From Nelumbo lutea (Eukaryota > Streptophyta > Magnoliopsida > Proteales > Nelumbonaceae): 64,000 bases of DNA. Of the stretch, positions 33,366 through 45,870 are shown in pieces. Within the stretch, counting starts at the first letter, position 1, and each line of letters begins with the position of its first letter. The translations under genes were made by a program, and so were the position numbers. The stretch is taken from NCBI GenBank assembly GCA_022828595.1, contig JAKGHH010000007.1, positions 63,290,727 to 63,354,726 on the forward strand. The letters run 5' to 3'. Below the pieces are notes generated by a model. It was not told the origin of the DNA. It made no database searches and saw nothing but the letters and a program-made list of their open reading frames with translations.

Positions 33366-34491
33366 ATGGCATCTAATTCCAAGAAAGTTATGACATCGGA
33401 TTCAGAGTACATCACGTTGTCGAGATTACAGAATCCCGAGAGATCATACATTGAGACAGGTAATCAACACCAACATTCAACAAGCACAGCATTGTCACTG
33501 AGCGTAGTTCCCATCTATGAAGATATAATCAAATTAAAGCAAGATCTACAGAAATTAAAGCACATTCAGTCATTTCCTGCACCAAATTTCAACAAATTGT
33601 ACATATATCCAAGGCTAGAATTGCCAAAAAACGTCAAAATCCCAGAATTTGAGAAATATAATGGAAGAAATTGTCTTAGGGTGCATTTGAGCAGATACTG
33701 TGGAGAGATGTTTCAATTCGGGCCAAATGAGAGAATACTAGTTCAGCTTTTCCAACAGAATTTGGAGAGTGAAGCACTGGCATGTTTTCATCACTTGGGT
33801 GGATAAGACGAAAACTTGGAATCAGGTGGCTACATCTTTTGTAGAGCGGTTTGATTATGGCGTAGATCTGGCTCCAACAAGAGAAACATTAGAAAGCATG
33901 CGAAAGCCACTTGAAGAAAGTTTTGCAGAATATGGGCACCGATGGAGATTCGTTGCTACTCAGTTGAAGACTTCCATTCCTTTGAAGAAATGATTGAATT
34001 GTTTCTAAGAACTTTAGAGCCACCCTTTTCCACATTTATGAGGTATTAGGATTTTAAGTATTTTAAGGCATAGTCACTGTCGGGAAGAGAATTGAACGTC
34101 ATTTTCGGTCAGGACGTCGTGATCTGACTATAGGCCCTCCACCATCTCAGGAAGTGAATGAAGTATAAGTTGCTTGTCAACAGGTCAGACCTTCAAGTCA
34201 TAAGCGTCCTGTCTTTCCTTTCCAATAAGATAGACGGGTTAAGAGGAAATTTACTCCACTCCTGATGCCACTTTCTCAGTTACTTCCTCAGATGGTGTAA
34301 GAATGATATTTGGTTCCACTTCAGCCAAAACCAGATGTAAGAGAAGTCTACACTCTAAAGCCACTCCCTCAAGGCTTCAGTTGAATAAATTCCGTGATTA
34401 TCATCAGATGCCTGGACATCTTACCGACCAATGTGTTCCTCTCTGGCTTGCAATCCAGACTCTTATCGACAGTGGAATCTTTCAGCCTTAG
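33366..34491 (+). pseudogene. gag of the Ogre-type element
   Basis: The open frame 33366-33806 begins MASNSKKVMTSDSEYITLSR and contains YIYPRLELPKNVKIPEFEKY, then RVHLSRYCGEMFQFGPNERI, then LFQQNLESEALACFHHL. This is the conserved capsid start of Ogre gag. After a frameshift near 33800 it continues as TWNQVATSFVERFDYGVDLA, then TRETLESMRKPLEESFAEYG, to a stop at 33992. The nucleocapsid-like end at about 34380-34491 reads YHQMPGHLTDQC, an H-x4-H-x4-C knuckle whose first Cys is gone, then LAIQTLIDSGIFQP. Structural protein, inactive. Confidence 0.62.
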
Positions 34492-35082
34492 CAACATATC
34501 GCACGCTTTGATCTTTTGTTTTCTATGTTCTTTTTTCTTCTTGACTATATTTTAAATTGTAAATAACCTGATCTGCGCCCACTCTGATCCCTCACGAGGG
34601 GTACATAGGCAGCCTAGGCAGTGGTGCTTGGGTGTGAGAAGGATAATAAAATAAAAATGAGGTCTCTTAATCAAATGAAGTGGCAATTAATCATCTTTCC
34701 TTTGATATGACCTTTCGATCCTAGACTTCTTCATACCTACCGAACAACACTAGATTGCTCCCTTAATAGGCCCTACCCTTCCTTGGCCATGTCATTCATA
34801 ACATGTTTTCTCGGATTTCATTCACTCCACCGATGGCACACACACATACATATGGTTTCCCTTCATATCTCATGCGTGTGGCATCCATTCTTCGAGGTTT
34901 GATGCTCCTTGAGATGAAAAGTAAAAAAAGAACCAAATGAGGTTAAGGTTCTAGACATGCTGCTAATGCTTTTTAACAGTTGCAGTTAACGAAGGTTTCA
35001 TCATGAAATCATCTTTTCATCATCCCCTTTTCCATCCATTTTGCATTTTGCATAATAATTCCAGCTACTTTGGCATGGTATT
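34492..35082. other. Spacer between two gag-like segments
   Basis: No coding similarity seen. Confidence 0.35.
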
Positions 35083-35780
35083 TTGATCATGAAGATGTCT
35101 ACTCCTGCTAATCATCGGTTTGTAACCCACCAAGAGTTTGAAGGGCTCAAGAAAATGATGGAGGCCTTGGAATCTAAGATGAATCGCCTATTATCTCAAG
35201 CTGGGGCAAACCCATCACACATACCCCCATATGGTGTACCCCTGCCCCTGCCGGCCCTCGTGACATCTAGACCTGCCCCCACAGTTTGTGGACCACCACC
35301 TCAACCAGTATCCCCATCCCATTAACCACCAACTCATGGATGTTCATCTAGTACACTAACTAAAAAACCTCTTGTCATCTCGATCCCGCCTCAGATAACT
35401 TTGATAAATACGTTATCTTCCCAGGTAGTATCATATACGTTATCCCCTACCCCAGCCTGACTAACTCCAAATGGCCCACCATCCCAAAAGAAGGAGAAAA
35501 GATCCTCACTCCCATGCCATGCACTCATGCTGAATTGTTGCCTTTCCTTATCTCCAAATGATATCTCCGGCCATTGAAGTGGAGACAACCCCAAAACCCA
35601 AGCCAAAAAATTATGATGAAAATGTCCATTGTGGCTATCATTGAGATCCAAGACACATAATCGATCATTGTTGGAAGTTGAAGTTTGTTGTTCAAGATCT
35701 CATTGATCGGGTGTATTCGATCCCACCAGAAATGCCAGATATAGCACCACCCATGCCAAAGAAGATGATTCATTAAAAGA
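35083..35780 (+). pseudogene. Second gag-like segment (N-terminus and nucleocapsid)
   Basis: The frame 35083-35325 opens MKMSTPANHRFVTHQEFEGL after an upstream Met, has a short coiled coil (KKMMEALESKMNRLLSQAG) and a Pro-rich tail. At about 35615-35775 a knuckle CGYH*DPRHIIDHC has the CX2HX4HX4C spacing with a stop inside. It is followed by WKLKFVVQDLIDRV and PDIAPPMPKKMIH. The capsid core is missing between the two. It may be a deleted second gag copy or the real continuation of the first. Confidence 0.45.
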
Positions 35781-36542
35781 CATCTCCGGTTTTTGTTTTG
35801 TTGCGCCAGGACCTTCTTTTCAATTACTCATTTCTTTTTCGATAGTTTGAAAAGGAACTGTGTCATTGTGCAACTCATATTGCATATTAATGGAAGTTTT
35901 GTTTAGTCATTTCATTTCATTGTTCGGACTTCCATTTTGAATAAAACAATGGGTTTTTATAACGGGGCTTTCCAACATGGGAAAGAGATAGAGTGGCTAC
36001 TTCCCTAAAGAAGATTGCATGTAGGCTCAAGATAGGCCTCAAAGACATAACGTTGTGGAAAAGGATTGTTAGTTGAAGATTCATTGCTAGAGACGCCTAA
36101 GGGGGGAGGGCAATCCTATCAATCAAAGTAGCAGTATCCATTCCCAATCGCATCCATAAATAAATCCATCACTGAAAGCTCAAATTGAGGCAATCATAAG
36201 GTTGAAGTCTTTCCGATGGGATATGCACTCTATCTAATTTGTTTCCCGAGCCAACAAAGAATGAAGGCGTCGTATTTACCTAGTACTTTGCCGATAAATT
36301 TAGGAAAGGACTGGAGAACATTATCAACATGTATTCCCTAAATGTCCCGATCATTGATTATATCACTAGTTATCCCATTGAGCTGAATTCATTGGACCGT
36401 CTTATTTGTTAAACCAAGTAAATTCCCAAAATGCTTCTTTCTAAAGGGCTAGAGAAAAATTATAAAATGAGATAGAGAAAGGGAAAGAGAATTAAAAAAA
36501 AAGAGATAAAAGGAAAATAAAAAAAGAAAAGAAAAAAGAGAG

Positions 36543-36586
<44 letters not shown>

Positions 36587-38039
36587 CGTTGTCTTGAAAG
36601 GGTCAAATGAGAAAAATACCCAAGAGTTAGTGGAACTTAAATTGTGCTCGGCATATAATTCTTTCCTATTGGTTATGCATTGGATGGAGAAATGATGGGA
36701 GGCCCTCTTTTGGCCGATTGCATTATCCATTTTTGTTAAATCCTCCCTATTATTCATTTCGTTAGTTATCCCTTTCAGCCTTTTTAGGAACTATTCCTTC
36801 AAATAAACCCTCTAATGAGGCGGATATCATATGTTTAAATGTGTGAACCTTAACAAGTCTTTTTGAAAGAAAAAGAAAAAAAGAAGAAATTTTGGAGAAA
36901 AGTAAAAAAAAAAAAAGAGGCATCAAAGGGGAACTTGGGCAACCAATTGCTACCAAGAATTAAGAGAAGACAAGAAAGAAAAACTAGGGTAGATGCGATG
37001 ACCAAACCATTGAGATATTGTTCCGTAGTGACATCCATTCTCGATCACCTAGGTGCATGACCCATAGTATTTAAAGACATGAAGAGCAATTCGTCTCATT
37101 TTTTATTGCAAAAGTATTTAATTGAAGAAAAATGAGAGCGAGAGCATAATCTTGAATAAAGCCCGTAATATGGATTCAAGCATCTGATACCCATCATAGT
37201 TTAAGTTTCTAGAGCTGTTTATCCATTGTTTTAAAACCCTTGTCCTAAGCCACGTTTCGTTGTAGTCGGAAGTCCTCCTCGATCCTTGATAAATTGGTAA
37301 CTAGCACTAGATAGAGCTAAGTGTGCTGGCAAAAAAGAAATAGAAAAAAAGAAAAGAAAAAGAAAAAGAAAAAGAGAGAAAAGAAGAAGAGAAAGAGTCA
37401 GGTCTGGTGATTCTCTAGAACTAGGGGTAAAATAGTCCAAAGAAAAATCTCTTCATCAAGAGTTGAATACCAAAGAAGGTGAAATGATCAATCATTTGAA
37501 GTGCAGTAAGAGGGTTAATCAGCTCAGTTTGAGCAATTTCAACTTCATTTCTCTTTTGAAACTTGCGATCAGCGCCCACTCTAAAGAGTCATAATCCTCT
37601 TTGTGCAAAATTGAGCAGTTATCTCATTTGTGAATCATCCTTCTTAATGGGTCCAAACTTAGGGCAGCCTCCCTTCCGATATGTGTTTCTTAATGTGAAT
37701 CTTTGATCAACGATTGTTGCACATACAATGTTTATGTCTTTCAAATTTGAAATGTGTTGATCATTCCATGCCGAGGCAGAAATGGCTACTTTGAATCTTA
37801 TCCAAGCCTGGAAAATTCTCCAATTTAACTATCTTTGAGAATTCATTGCTTTGAATCATATGAACATGGCATTTTGCATATCATCTCTACTGTATTTGGA
37901 TTTTGAATCACACCTCAATGTGTTTACAAGAAAAAGAATGTGTTTTGTTTTCTCAATTGATTAATCGGTTAAAAATTCCAATTGAAAGTCAATCATTACA
38001 TGCTGAATTACGTTTTCCAAATAGTCATACCATACTTTT
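35781..38039. other. Non-coding part of the Ogre relic where pol would be expected
   Basis: No reverse transcriptase, RNase H or integrase motif is visible in any frame. Low-complexity A/G tracts lie at 36480-36586, with (GA)n at about 36547-36584, and at 37330-37395. The minus-strand Ser/Phe/Leu-rich frames here are products of those tracts. Confidence 0.5.
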
Positions 38040-38985
38040 TAAAATCATCTAGATTTCAAGTTGTCATAACATCTCCTGCACTATGGCATAAGAACCAATG
38101 TTTGATCATTAAATCTATTTCAAAGTCCCTCATGGCACCAAAGTTCGTTACGACATTAAAGTCCTTCATTGCGCCAAAGTCCCTCGTGGAAAAACATCCA
38201 ACTTTTATAGATAATTGCATCATGGCATAGCATGACATTTGATAATTGCATCGCGGCTTATCGCACATCAAATTTGAAAATCGTTTGTTAAATTCATTAT
38301 CTGAGATAAATTTGTTTGAAAGTCCCTTGTGGCATCAAAGTTCTTTGTGGCACCAAAGTCTGTTATGACATTAAAGTCTTTCATGGCACTAAAGTCCCTC
38401 GTGGCAAAATATCAAAGTTTTGTGGATAATTGCATAATGGCATAGCATGATATTTACTAATTGCATGTGACTTATTGACATCAAATTTGAAAATCATTTG
38501 TTAAAATCATTCATCTAAGTTAAATCTATTTCAATGTCCCTTGTGGCACTAAAGTCCGTTACGGCATTAAAGTCATTCATGGAACCAAAGTCACTTGTGG
38601 TAGAATATCGAATTTTTGTAGATAATTGCATCAGGGCATAGCATGACATTTGATAATTGCATCACAGCTTATCGTGCTTTAGATTTGTTAAAATCATTCA
38701 TTTCAATTATATCAATGTCAAAGTCCCTTACGGCATTAAAGTTTGTTACAACACCAAAGACCTTCATGGCATTAAAGTCCCTCATGGTAGAATATCAATA
38801 TTTCACAGTTTCACGTACATAGAAATTATTTGAATCTCATTTGAATCATACTAGTATCAAAGTCTCTTGTGGCATTAAAGTCCGTCATGGCATCTAAAGC
38901 CCTTCATGGCGCCGAAGTCCTCGTGGTTTTAAAATCTCTCATGACATCAAAGCCCCTTATGGAGAAGAGGTTAACATTGTTTTGC
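38040..38985. repeat. Higher-order tandem repeat: about 200-215-bp units built of 18-bp subunits
   Basis: The landmark GATAATTGCATMAKGGCATA occurs at 38210, 38425 and 38621, giving unit lengths of 215 and 196 bp. Inside each unit an 18-bp module AAAGTCCYTYRTGGCAYY is repeated head to tail, for example four modules from about 38132 to 38190. A fourth, shorter unit ends near 38985. It lies between gag and the 3' LTR of the Ogre relic. Confidence 0.72.
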
Positions 38986-39939
38986 ATCATTGCATATCGT
39001 AAATCTTGTTGTTTTCCATTTTTAGCACATTACTATTTGAGCCACGGTACAACATGTTTTACAACACAACATAAAAAAAAAAAAAAAAAACAGAAGAAGA
39101 AAAAAAGAGAGAATAAGAAGAGAAGAAAAACCTTGGCAACAAAAATCTTGATGACAGGTTCTCCTACATTTCTAGGCATATGGCAGCATGTCCAGCAATC
39201 TTATAACCTTTGATGATTGTGTTAATATGTTGAAATTCTATATCGTTCCCTAAGGAGCACAAATGAAAATGATAACTCAAGATATCATATTAATCGTGCA
39301 TTAATCATATAGGACATTACTACGCACTTGAAAGCACAACACTTCCCACTCTCATCGAATTTTTTGAATGGTTTGTCGGGTTTTCAAGTGTAGACTACTC
39401 TTACATGTAAGGATGTTTCTCGCCTATCAAAAAAGCAGATACGCTATATCAACCACAGGACCTCTGTCAAGTTTCTGAAATGTTTTACCAAGGTTTTTAA
39501 AAGGCTTTCTAAAGAATATGTACTTGTGTTGTGATTGCGCTTTGCAATAAGTTTAAATATTCTACTCTTGAATTACTTTCGATGTTGTGTTGTTAATGGC
39601 TTTTGGTGCCTTCCTTTATAGCAAATGTACCCTGATTCCCCAAGGTCTCTAATACCTAGGAGAGGTATTTTTTCCAAAATGAATAGTTTTCTTATTATCA
39701 GTTGTTTTTATTGTTTTCTTTTACAACAAATGTACCTTGATTCCGAAGGTTTTTGATACCTATGAGAGGTCACTTTGCCAACAATAAAATGGCTTGAACA
39801 TGATGAAACGATGCTGCACGGGAACTCCTTTTCGTCTCACCTCTCCTTCCTCGTCTCGCCCCTCTTCCAATTTTGCCCTTTGAAAAAATCTTTGTGTGCT
39901 TCTTTTGGTCTTTGTTGTTTCATAGTATCCTACCTCACA
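38986..39939. other. 3' non-coding region of the Ogre relic
   Basis: Contains a purine run at 39072-39130. A direct repeat of about 46 bp has copies at 39621-39666 and 39725-39770, both with 'CAAATGTACCYTGATTCC' and 'ATACCTA.GAGAGGT'. No gene. Confidence 0.45.
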
Positions 39940-39954
39940 ACAAATAGGGGCAGC
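39940..39954 (+). promoter_or_regulatory. Polypurine tract of the Ogre relic
   Basis: ACAAATAGGGGCAGC immediately precedes TGTTAACTT, the presumed LTR start. It would prime plus-strand DNA synthesis. Confidence 0.5.
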
Positions 39955-42321
39955 TGTTAACTTCCGGTTTTTGCTTGGTCCACCGCCTGAGCCTCCAATC
40001 CCCATAAATTCCCAATCAGACCCTTCCGACTTCTCCGAAACACCTAAAAACCTGGAAAACCCAAATTTCACCCTGAAAGCCCTCAGATCCATCGTAAAAC
40101 TAGCCCAATACCTATCCGATGACCCTAGTTGACACTCACTTACACCTCAAACATTAGATCTGACACAATCATCAGACCTGGAACATCTCAAAACACTTAC
40201 CCAAGAAATTTGAACTCAAGATTCCTTCATTCTCCCGTCCATCAAACAAAGATTTCATTTCAACTATTTTCGCACCAACAACATCCATTTGATCCGAACA
40301 CATCTAAACCAATCAAGAATTTCCAATCACCCTAGAATACCAAAAAAAAACTTACATATGAAATTCCATCCCAAAACACCTTCATTTACCCTTGATCACA
40401 TAAAGATTCAATTTTGAGGCTTCAAAGTTATCAGATTCCAAATCTGCTCGATTCGGAACCAGTTCACTTAATCTAACCTCACAAGTCACCTAAGACTACC
40501 CAAAAATCCTACCCCATGAAATTTCACCCAAAATTGCCATTGCTTGCCCCTCCATTGCATAAAGATTTCATTTTGAAGCCCTAGATTAACGGAATCAAAC
40601 CCTCTCCAGATTTGACTAATCCAAGCCCGGTTAGGCCAATCTGACCCCACCAATCGACTTAGGATATCCAAAAACCCCACATCATGAAATCTAATTCAAA
40701 ACTACCCCGTTTGCCTCTTCATCTAAAAAGGTTCTATTTCAGCTAATCTCACTAGCCCTCACACAGAGAACCCCCATTTACAGTCAGACCCATCTCAACC
40801 CTCCATTCTTGATCCAGAACCACCCATCATTGACCCAAGAACCCAGTTCAATCTCTAGGGCCGATTCACTCATTTTGGCCCTAATCGAAGAAGCTAAAGA
40901 GGGAAGGACTATTTGTTGTCTTCTCTAACGGAACCAGCGGCAGAGTAAGGAAGAAGACCCTCTTCCTCTTGCATTTTTTGTTCGACATCCCCCTTCTTCC
41001 CCCTCCGTTCTCAGTCTTCCCTTCTTTCCTCTTCTTTGGCATCGCCCATCAAACCCCAACAAAGCAAGTGTCGTTTGAACAGAGCACTTGTGCAACACGA
41101 TTCCAACTTGGCCAAACAACTTAGGCTTCGCTGAAGCCCAGAAGTAGATCCCGCTCCATCCCTGCCAAGGCATTCAGCTATGTCATTCTCCGACCACGTT
41201 TTGGGAGTAAGTGCGAGTAGGTAATCTTCCTCCAACCCATCTCAATTCCCTCACTCTTTCGTTTTCTCATGCTATCTTCTTATTTACGCATGATCAAAGA
41301 ATGAGGGAAGAGAGAAGTCAATTCTCTGTTGGCTCTAATTTTGTTCAATTCCTTTGTTAATTCCTTGTTCCTGATAGTCTTTTTTTTTTATTTTTGATAA
41401 TTTCTTATCTCATCCATTCCGATAGTTTTTGTTAGCTATTCATTCCCTGTTAATTTTAATTTTTTTATTCAATCTTCTTGTTATTTCGGATCTTCTTTGA
41501 TATTGTATTAGGTTTAAATCTCAGTGTTAAATGGCTACTCCGCTTCTGTGTTTGTCTTTCCCTTTTCTTTGTTTCTTTTAACTTCTTTTATTTTTCTGAC
41601 GCATTTACCAAATCGCTATTATCTACTTATCTTTACATTTTCACCATTATTTTGTTGCATGCTTAACCAATTCCTTTCTGATGCATTTTCTCGACTGCTT
41701 AATAGTAAGTTTAATTGATTTGTTATTTATTTATTTATTTAGATAGCTTCTAATTGTGCATTCTCTTTGGCAGGTTTCATATCATGCAAAGAAGATTATC
41801 AAGTAGCAAGTCATTCACACAACTGTTTTTTTTTTCCCACCTTCATATCAATTATCCTTTCCATGTCCATTTATTCTATTTTATTCTTCTTGTATTGTTG
41901 GTTTCTATTTTGATACTATGTTGTTTTAGTTGTCTTTCACATTATTTCATACCTGGTTGAAGGACTTGCTTCCAATTAATTTCAGTAGACAGAATAATAG
42001 TTAATCTATGATTACTCTAATATCGATTTAGCTGTGTTTTTCAGGTCTTTCGGTTTATTCCCTCTAACATGGTTTGCTTATGACAGATTCAAATTAGTTA
42101 GGTTTTCTATCCATGCATTTTGCTTTCTTATTCTGGAAATCTCATGTTGGGCCCCACTTTTGGACCTGTGAGAGGGATGCCTAATCCCTTCCCTCTCCCC
42201 TCCAAGACCTACCCAGATTGGTTGAATCGGTGCCTTGGGTTGCAGGAGTCACTATTGAGCCAAAATCGTCTTAAAAATCATTCTTAAAGGTCCCATCACC
42301 TCCATTTTCCAATCTGATGGG
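39955..42321 (+). repeat. Long LTR of the Ogre relic
   Basis: It starts at TGTTAACTTCCGGTTTTTGC after the polypurine tract. Near its end it has GAGAGGGATGCCTAATCCCT at about 42170 and GGTCCCATCACCTCCATTTT at about 42290, phrases typical of the R/U5 end of Ogre LTRs, just before the primer-binding site. Length is about 2.37 kb. Only one copy exists in the window, so the ends are inferred from the flanking PPT and PBS. Confidence 0.5.
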
Positions 42322-42339
42322 TGGCAACTCCATTTCAGC
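42322..42339 (+). promoter_or_regulatory. Primer-binding site, Ogre type
   Basis: TGGCAACTCCATTTCAGC, a variant of the TGGCGACTCCACTGGG site used by Ogre elements (tRNA-Arg class). It follows the LTR, whereas a polypurine tract precedes the same LTR. Confidence 0.45.
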
Positions 42340-42404
42340 CCAAGTGGCAAGTGAGCCGGTTTTTTTACGCACACATGCATCTTGTTGGTTTTTTGAAAAT
42401 GACA

Positions 42405-42531
42405 TAGAATTAAAAAAATAAAAAAAATCGAAAGAAAATAAGAAAAAATGCAAAAAATAGAGAAAATAGATAAATAGCTTCTCTCAAAAGGAAAGGATGC
42501 TGACATGGGCAGACCAATTTTAATATATATA
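42405..42531 (-). mobile_element. 5' end piece of a Helitron, abutting the next Helitron
   Basis: The segment from 'gaattaaaaaaataaaaaaa' to CCAATTTTAATATATATA matches 54134-54226, the 5' end of the Helitron that starts (3' end) at 42532. The terminal TC, which would read GA on this strand, is missing, so the end is cut or eroded by one or two bases. Confidence 0.42.
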
Positions 42532-42799
42532 CTAGCAGAGACCCGTGCAATGTATAGGAAAATCTGAAGGATTTAATAATTTATTTTTTATTTAATGTTG
42601 ATATGTAAAAAATAATTATTATTAATTGAATATGAACAAATTTTTTTTAATAAATTTAGTTTTATTAATAACCTGTAGTAATTTTAATAATTTTTATTCC
42701 TTTTATTATTTTTAAATGAAACTTTGATTAACTTTAAAATAAATACAAATAATTATAAAAGCTAACATTTTTATTAATTCCACTAATAATTAACAATTA

Positions 42800-43560
42800 T
42801 ATAGGAATGACAACGGAGTGGGTTCAGGACAGGGCACCCCATCCCTTTCCCTGTTCCATTGTCAAGACACTCTACCTCATCCCTACCCCGTCCCCAGTGT
42901 CATGTGGGTTGAAGGCAAGGTAACCACTCCTCAATGTAAGGCGAGTTCAAAGGCAAGGCACCCCACTCCTCATCAAGGATGGAGAATCCTCGAATTTCCC
43001 TGCCCCATCCCCAGTATTGGACGGGTTCAAGTAGAGGTGTAAATTGGGTCGTGCTGGGTCAGCACGACACAACCTACATGTGGCCCGCACATAGTGCCAC
43101 TCGTTTCGTGCTGGCCCACGAGGCGTCCTGGGTCTTGCCTCCCTCTTCTAGGATAATTTGGGGGGTTAGTTCAGCATGTCCCACGGCTCGAGCCCGCACA
43201 AGCCCGTGTCGTGTCGTGGGTCAGGTTTTCAGTGAATCGGGCCTTGGACCAGGCAATACCGCTCACCAAGCCAAGCTCAAGGCACTCCCTGTCCAAGGTT
43301 TTTAAAATTGGACCGATAGAGACCCATTCTGGGGTTGAATGGATGACCCGCTCTGACAAAAAAATAAAAAATTAGAAAAACAATAAAGGCAAAAAACTGT
43401 TGTCCATGTTGACGATTCGACCGCCCAGGTCTGTGGTTCGCTAACCAAATAAATGGTTTGTGGACGAAAAGTGGTTTTGAGGTGAAACAATGTCCAGTTC
43501 CCAATTTTTTCAGTCTAACCATTTAATTTGATCCAATTTTGAAAACACTGTCCCTAACAA
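42800..43560. mobile_element. Short DNA-transposon fragments, including a truncated hAT element
   Basis: At 43034 AGAGGTGTAAATTGGGTCG is the left end of the same hAT type as the 6862 element, with GGCCCG/GGGCC words after it. The inverted right end is missing, and similarity stops near 43290. The 42805-43030 part is rich in 'ccccatccc' words like 28.87-29.0 kb. A 43300-43560 part is unassigned. Confidence 0.45.
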
Positions 43561-45865
43561 CCCAATATTCAATTTGATGATAGAAATGATCAAAAGGATA
43601 TATTGAGTATTAACCACATGGTAAATTTCTAATATAAACTAATTAATAATTTCCTTTTTCCTACATTATACTAATTTATCTTAATAATTTATGTAATTAT
43701 TTGTTCAAATTATAGTTTTCCATTTCCCATAGTCATTTATTACTTTCCTATTGGATTAAATGAGACACTTTAGGAGAGAGATTATAGGAATATTTTTAGG
43801 TAGTTGGGTGACATGACTTAATGGAAGTGGTGGGAAGGGGAGAGGAGAGAAAGTCAAAGAAAATGCACGGTTGGGATAAGGGAGCAAGGAGAAGCATGGT
43901 GACGGGGACTCGTGCATTGTTAAGTGAAAGTTAAACAATAGAAACAAATAAGAGTATATAATTGTTTTATATTTGAACTTTTTAATAAGCAATCCGATCA
44001 AACTCAATCCGAGTTGGTTGGTTTTCTAGTATTTCAGGATCGGTTTTGGTTTAATAAATATATATTAATATTTTATATTTTAAATTTAATTTTTTAATAC
44101 GGGAAAGTAGGAAATTCACATATTTGTTAGTCTAAAATATTTTATATTATAGATTTAATTTTTGTAATTTCTTTTTTAATAATACCAATATTGTAATTTA
44201 TGAAATTTAAAATTAATTTTTAAGTTTAAATCTTTAGAAGAAACAAACTAAACCGAAAATAGACCTAAACCGATACAACATGAGTTGGTGGGTTTTCGCA
44301 AATGGTCAATCGGTTTCGAGTGACAAACTGTGGACTTGACCAGGTCGATTTCATTGGCAAAACAACATGCAACTGAATTGTACCAATCATTAAACACTCC
44401 TAATTTTAACTAAATTAATTTATAGTCTAATCTCTAATAAATAACAATAGTTTAATCTCTAATAATTATTGAAAATTTATAGCAAATGTACACAATCATT
44501 GAAAATAAGTTTATAATGAAAATATATTAGTTATATAATAAAAATATAATAAATATTGAAAATATACTAAATTAGTAAATAAATAGTGTAATCTTAAATA
44601 CTAGTTTAATCTCTAATAAGTATTAATCTATATATTATAATTACTAAAAGTAAATTTATAAAAAAAATACAATAAATATGATAAATTAAATTTCAAAAGT
44701 AAAATAATAGTTGTTTAATCTCCAATAATTATTGATAATTGTATATTAAATAACAAAAATAAAAATACACTTATAAATAATTATTGAAAGCATATTTATG
44801 AAAAACAATAAATAATTACTGAAAATAAAATAAATATTAATTGTAGAAAATATAATTAAATAATGAATATTCACTATTATTGTAAAATTATTACTAATAA
44901 ATATAATTTTGTTGATAGTTATTTTCTATAATTATTAATTGATTGAAGTAAAATTAGTTATTTACAATATTATTTACTTATTTACATAATGTTGTTATTT
45001 AAATTCATAAAAGATTAACTATTTATTGAATTTAATAATCCATAAAATTAAAATTGTACTATTATTACATAATTCGTTATTAATTTTGTAAAATGTTAAA
45101 TTATTATTAATATTAATATTATGAATTCTATTATACTTATTTTTCTACTTTTAAGATTTTTTTTAATTTATTACATAATTTTGATATTTTAACTATTTAA
45201 TTTTTAAAGTTAAATATATTGTTATTTAAATATTTAAATAATATGTAAAATATTTTAAATTTTCATTATTTGAATTTTATTTGTTTTAATGTTATTAGTT
45301 ATTACGTAATATTAAATATTTTGTTATTTTATTTAGCTATTTTTAATTTTTTTATTTAATATTTTTAGTTATTGAAATATTTAAATAATGTTTTATTTTT
45401 TATGTTAAAATTTTATTATTTGAATAACATTTAAATTGAATAATTCATAGAATTATAATTTATATTGTTACTACATACTTTCATGATGATTTTGTAAAAA
45501 TGCTGAATTATTAACAATATGAATATTATTAAATCTATTAATTTTTTTGTGCTTTGAATAATTTTTTTAAATTTAGTCTATAATTTTGTTATAACATTTA
45601 AATAGTTCTAATTTTTTTTAATTGAAACATTCTTTAGGTAGATAAAGATAAAAAGTGGGAGACAAGATAAATAGGAATTAAAGATAGTTTAGGAGAGAAT
45701 CTCTTTACTAAATTAAAGATAATTTAAGAGATAAATAAGAAAAATGGATAGTTTAGGAGATAAATAGGAATTAGACACAATTTAGGAGGAAGTGGGGGAA
45801 AGTGGTGCCACTTAGCTAAATATTAGAAAAGCGAATCCCTCTTTCTTTATGGTTGTTATAAATAG
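43561..45865. other. AT-rich Helitron interior
   Basis: About 2.3 kb of very AT-rich sequence made of recurring 'taattattgaaaat' and 'tttaatctctaataa' words, with no coding frame. The last 250 bp carry 'tttaggaga' words shared with 17.6-17.8 kb. Confidence 0.5.
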
Positions 45866-45870
45866 TTAAG

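Larger units (their letters stand above)
30170..42331 (+). mobile_element. Ogre-type (Tat lineage) LTR retrotransposon relic without pol
   Basis: In plus-strand order: purine-rich leader (30.2-30.5 kb), an ORF1-like frame (30.55-31.84 kb), a second purine-rich stretch (32.05-32.55 kb), gag (33.37-34.49 kb), a second gag-like segment (35.08-35.78 kb), GA-rich DNA, satellite-like repeats (38.0-39.0 kb), a polypurine tract (39940-39954), a long LTR (from 39955) and an Ogre-style primer-binding site (42322). An extra ORF before gag, a long LTR and a TGGCRACTCC primer-binding site are features of Ogre elements. I see no RT, RNase H or integrase, and no 5' LTR in the window. Confidence 0.55.

Noticed and set aside
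38040..38985. CRISPR-like array
   Set aside because: Repeats are diverged, continuous and without unique spacers of regular length. This is a plant tandem repeat inside a retroelement.
30170..42331. Endogenous pararetrovirus (caulimovirid) insertion
   Set aside because: No movement protein, coat zinc finger or caulimovirid RT motif was seen. Gag style, PPT, LTR and PBS fit an Ogre-type LTR retrotransposon.
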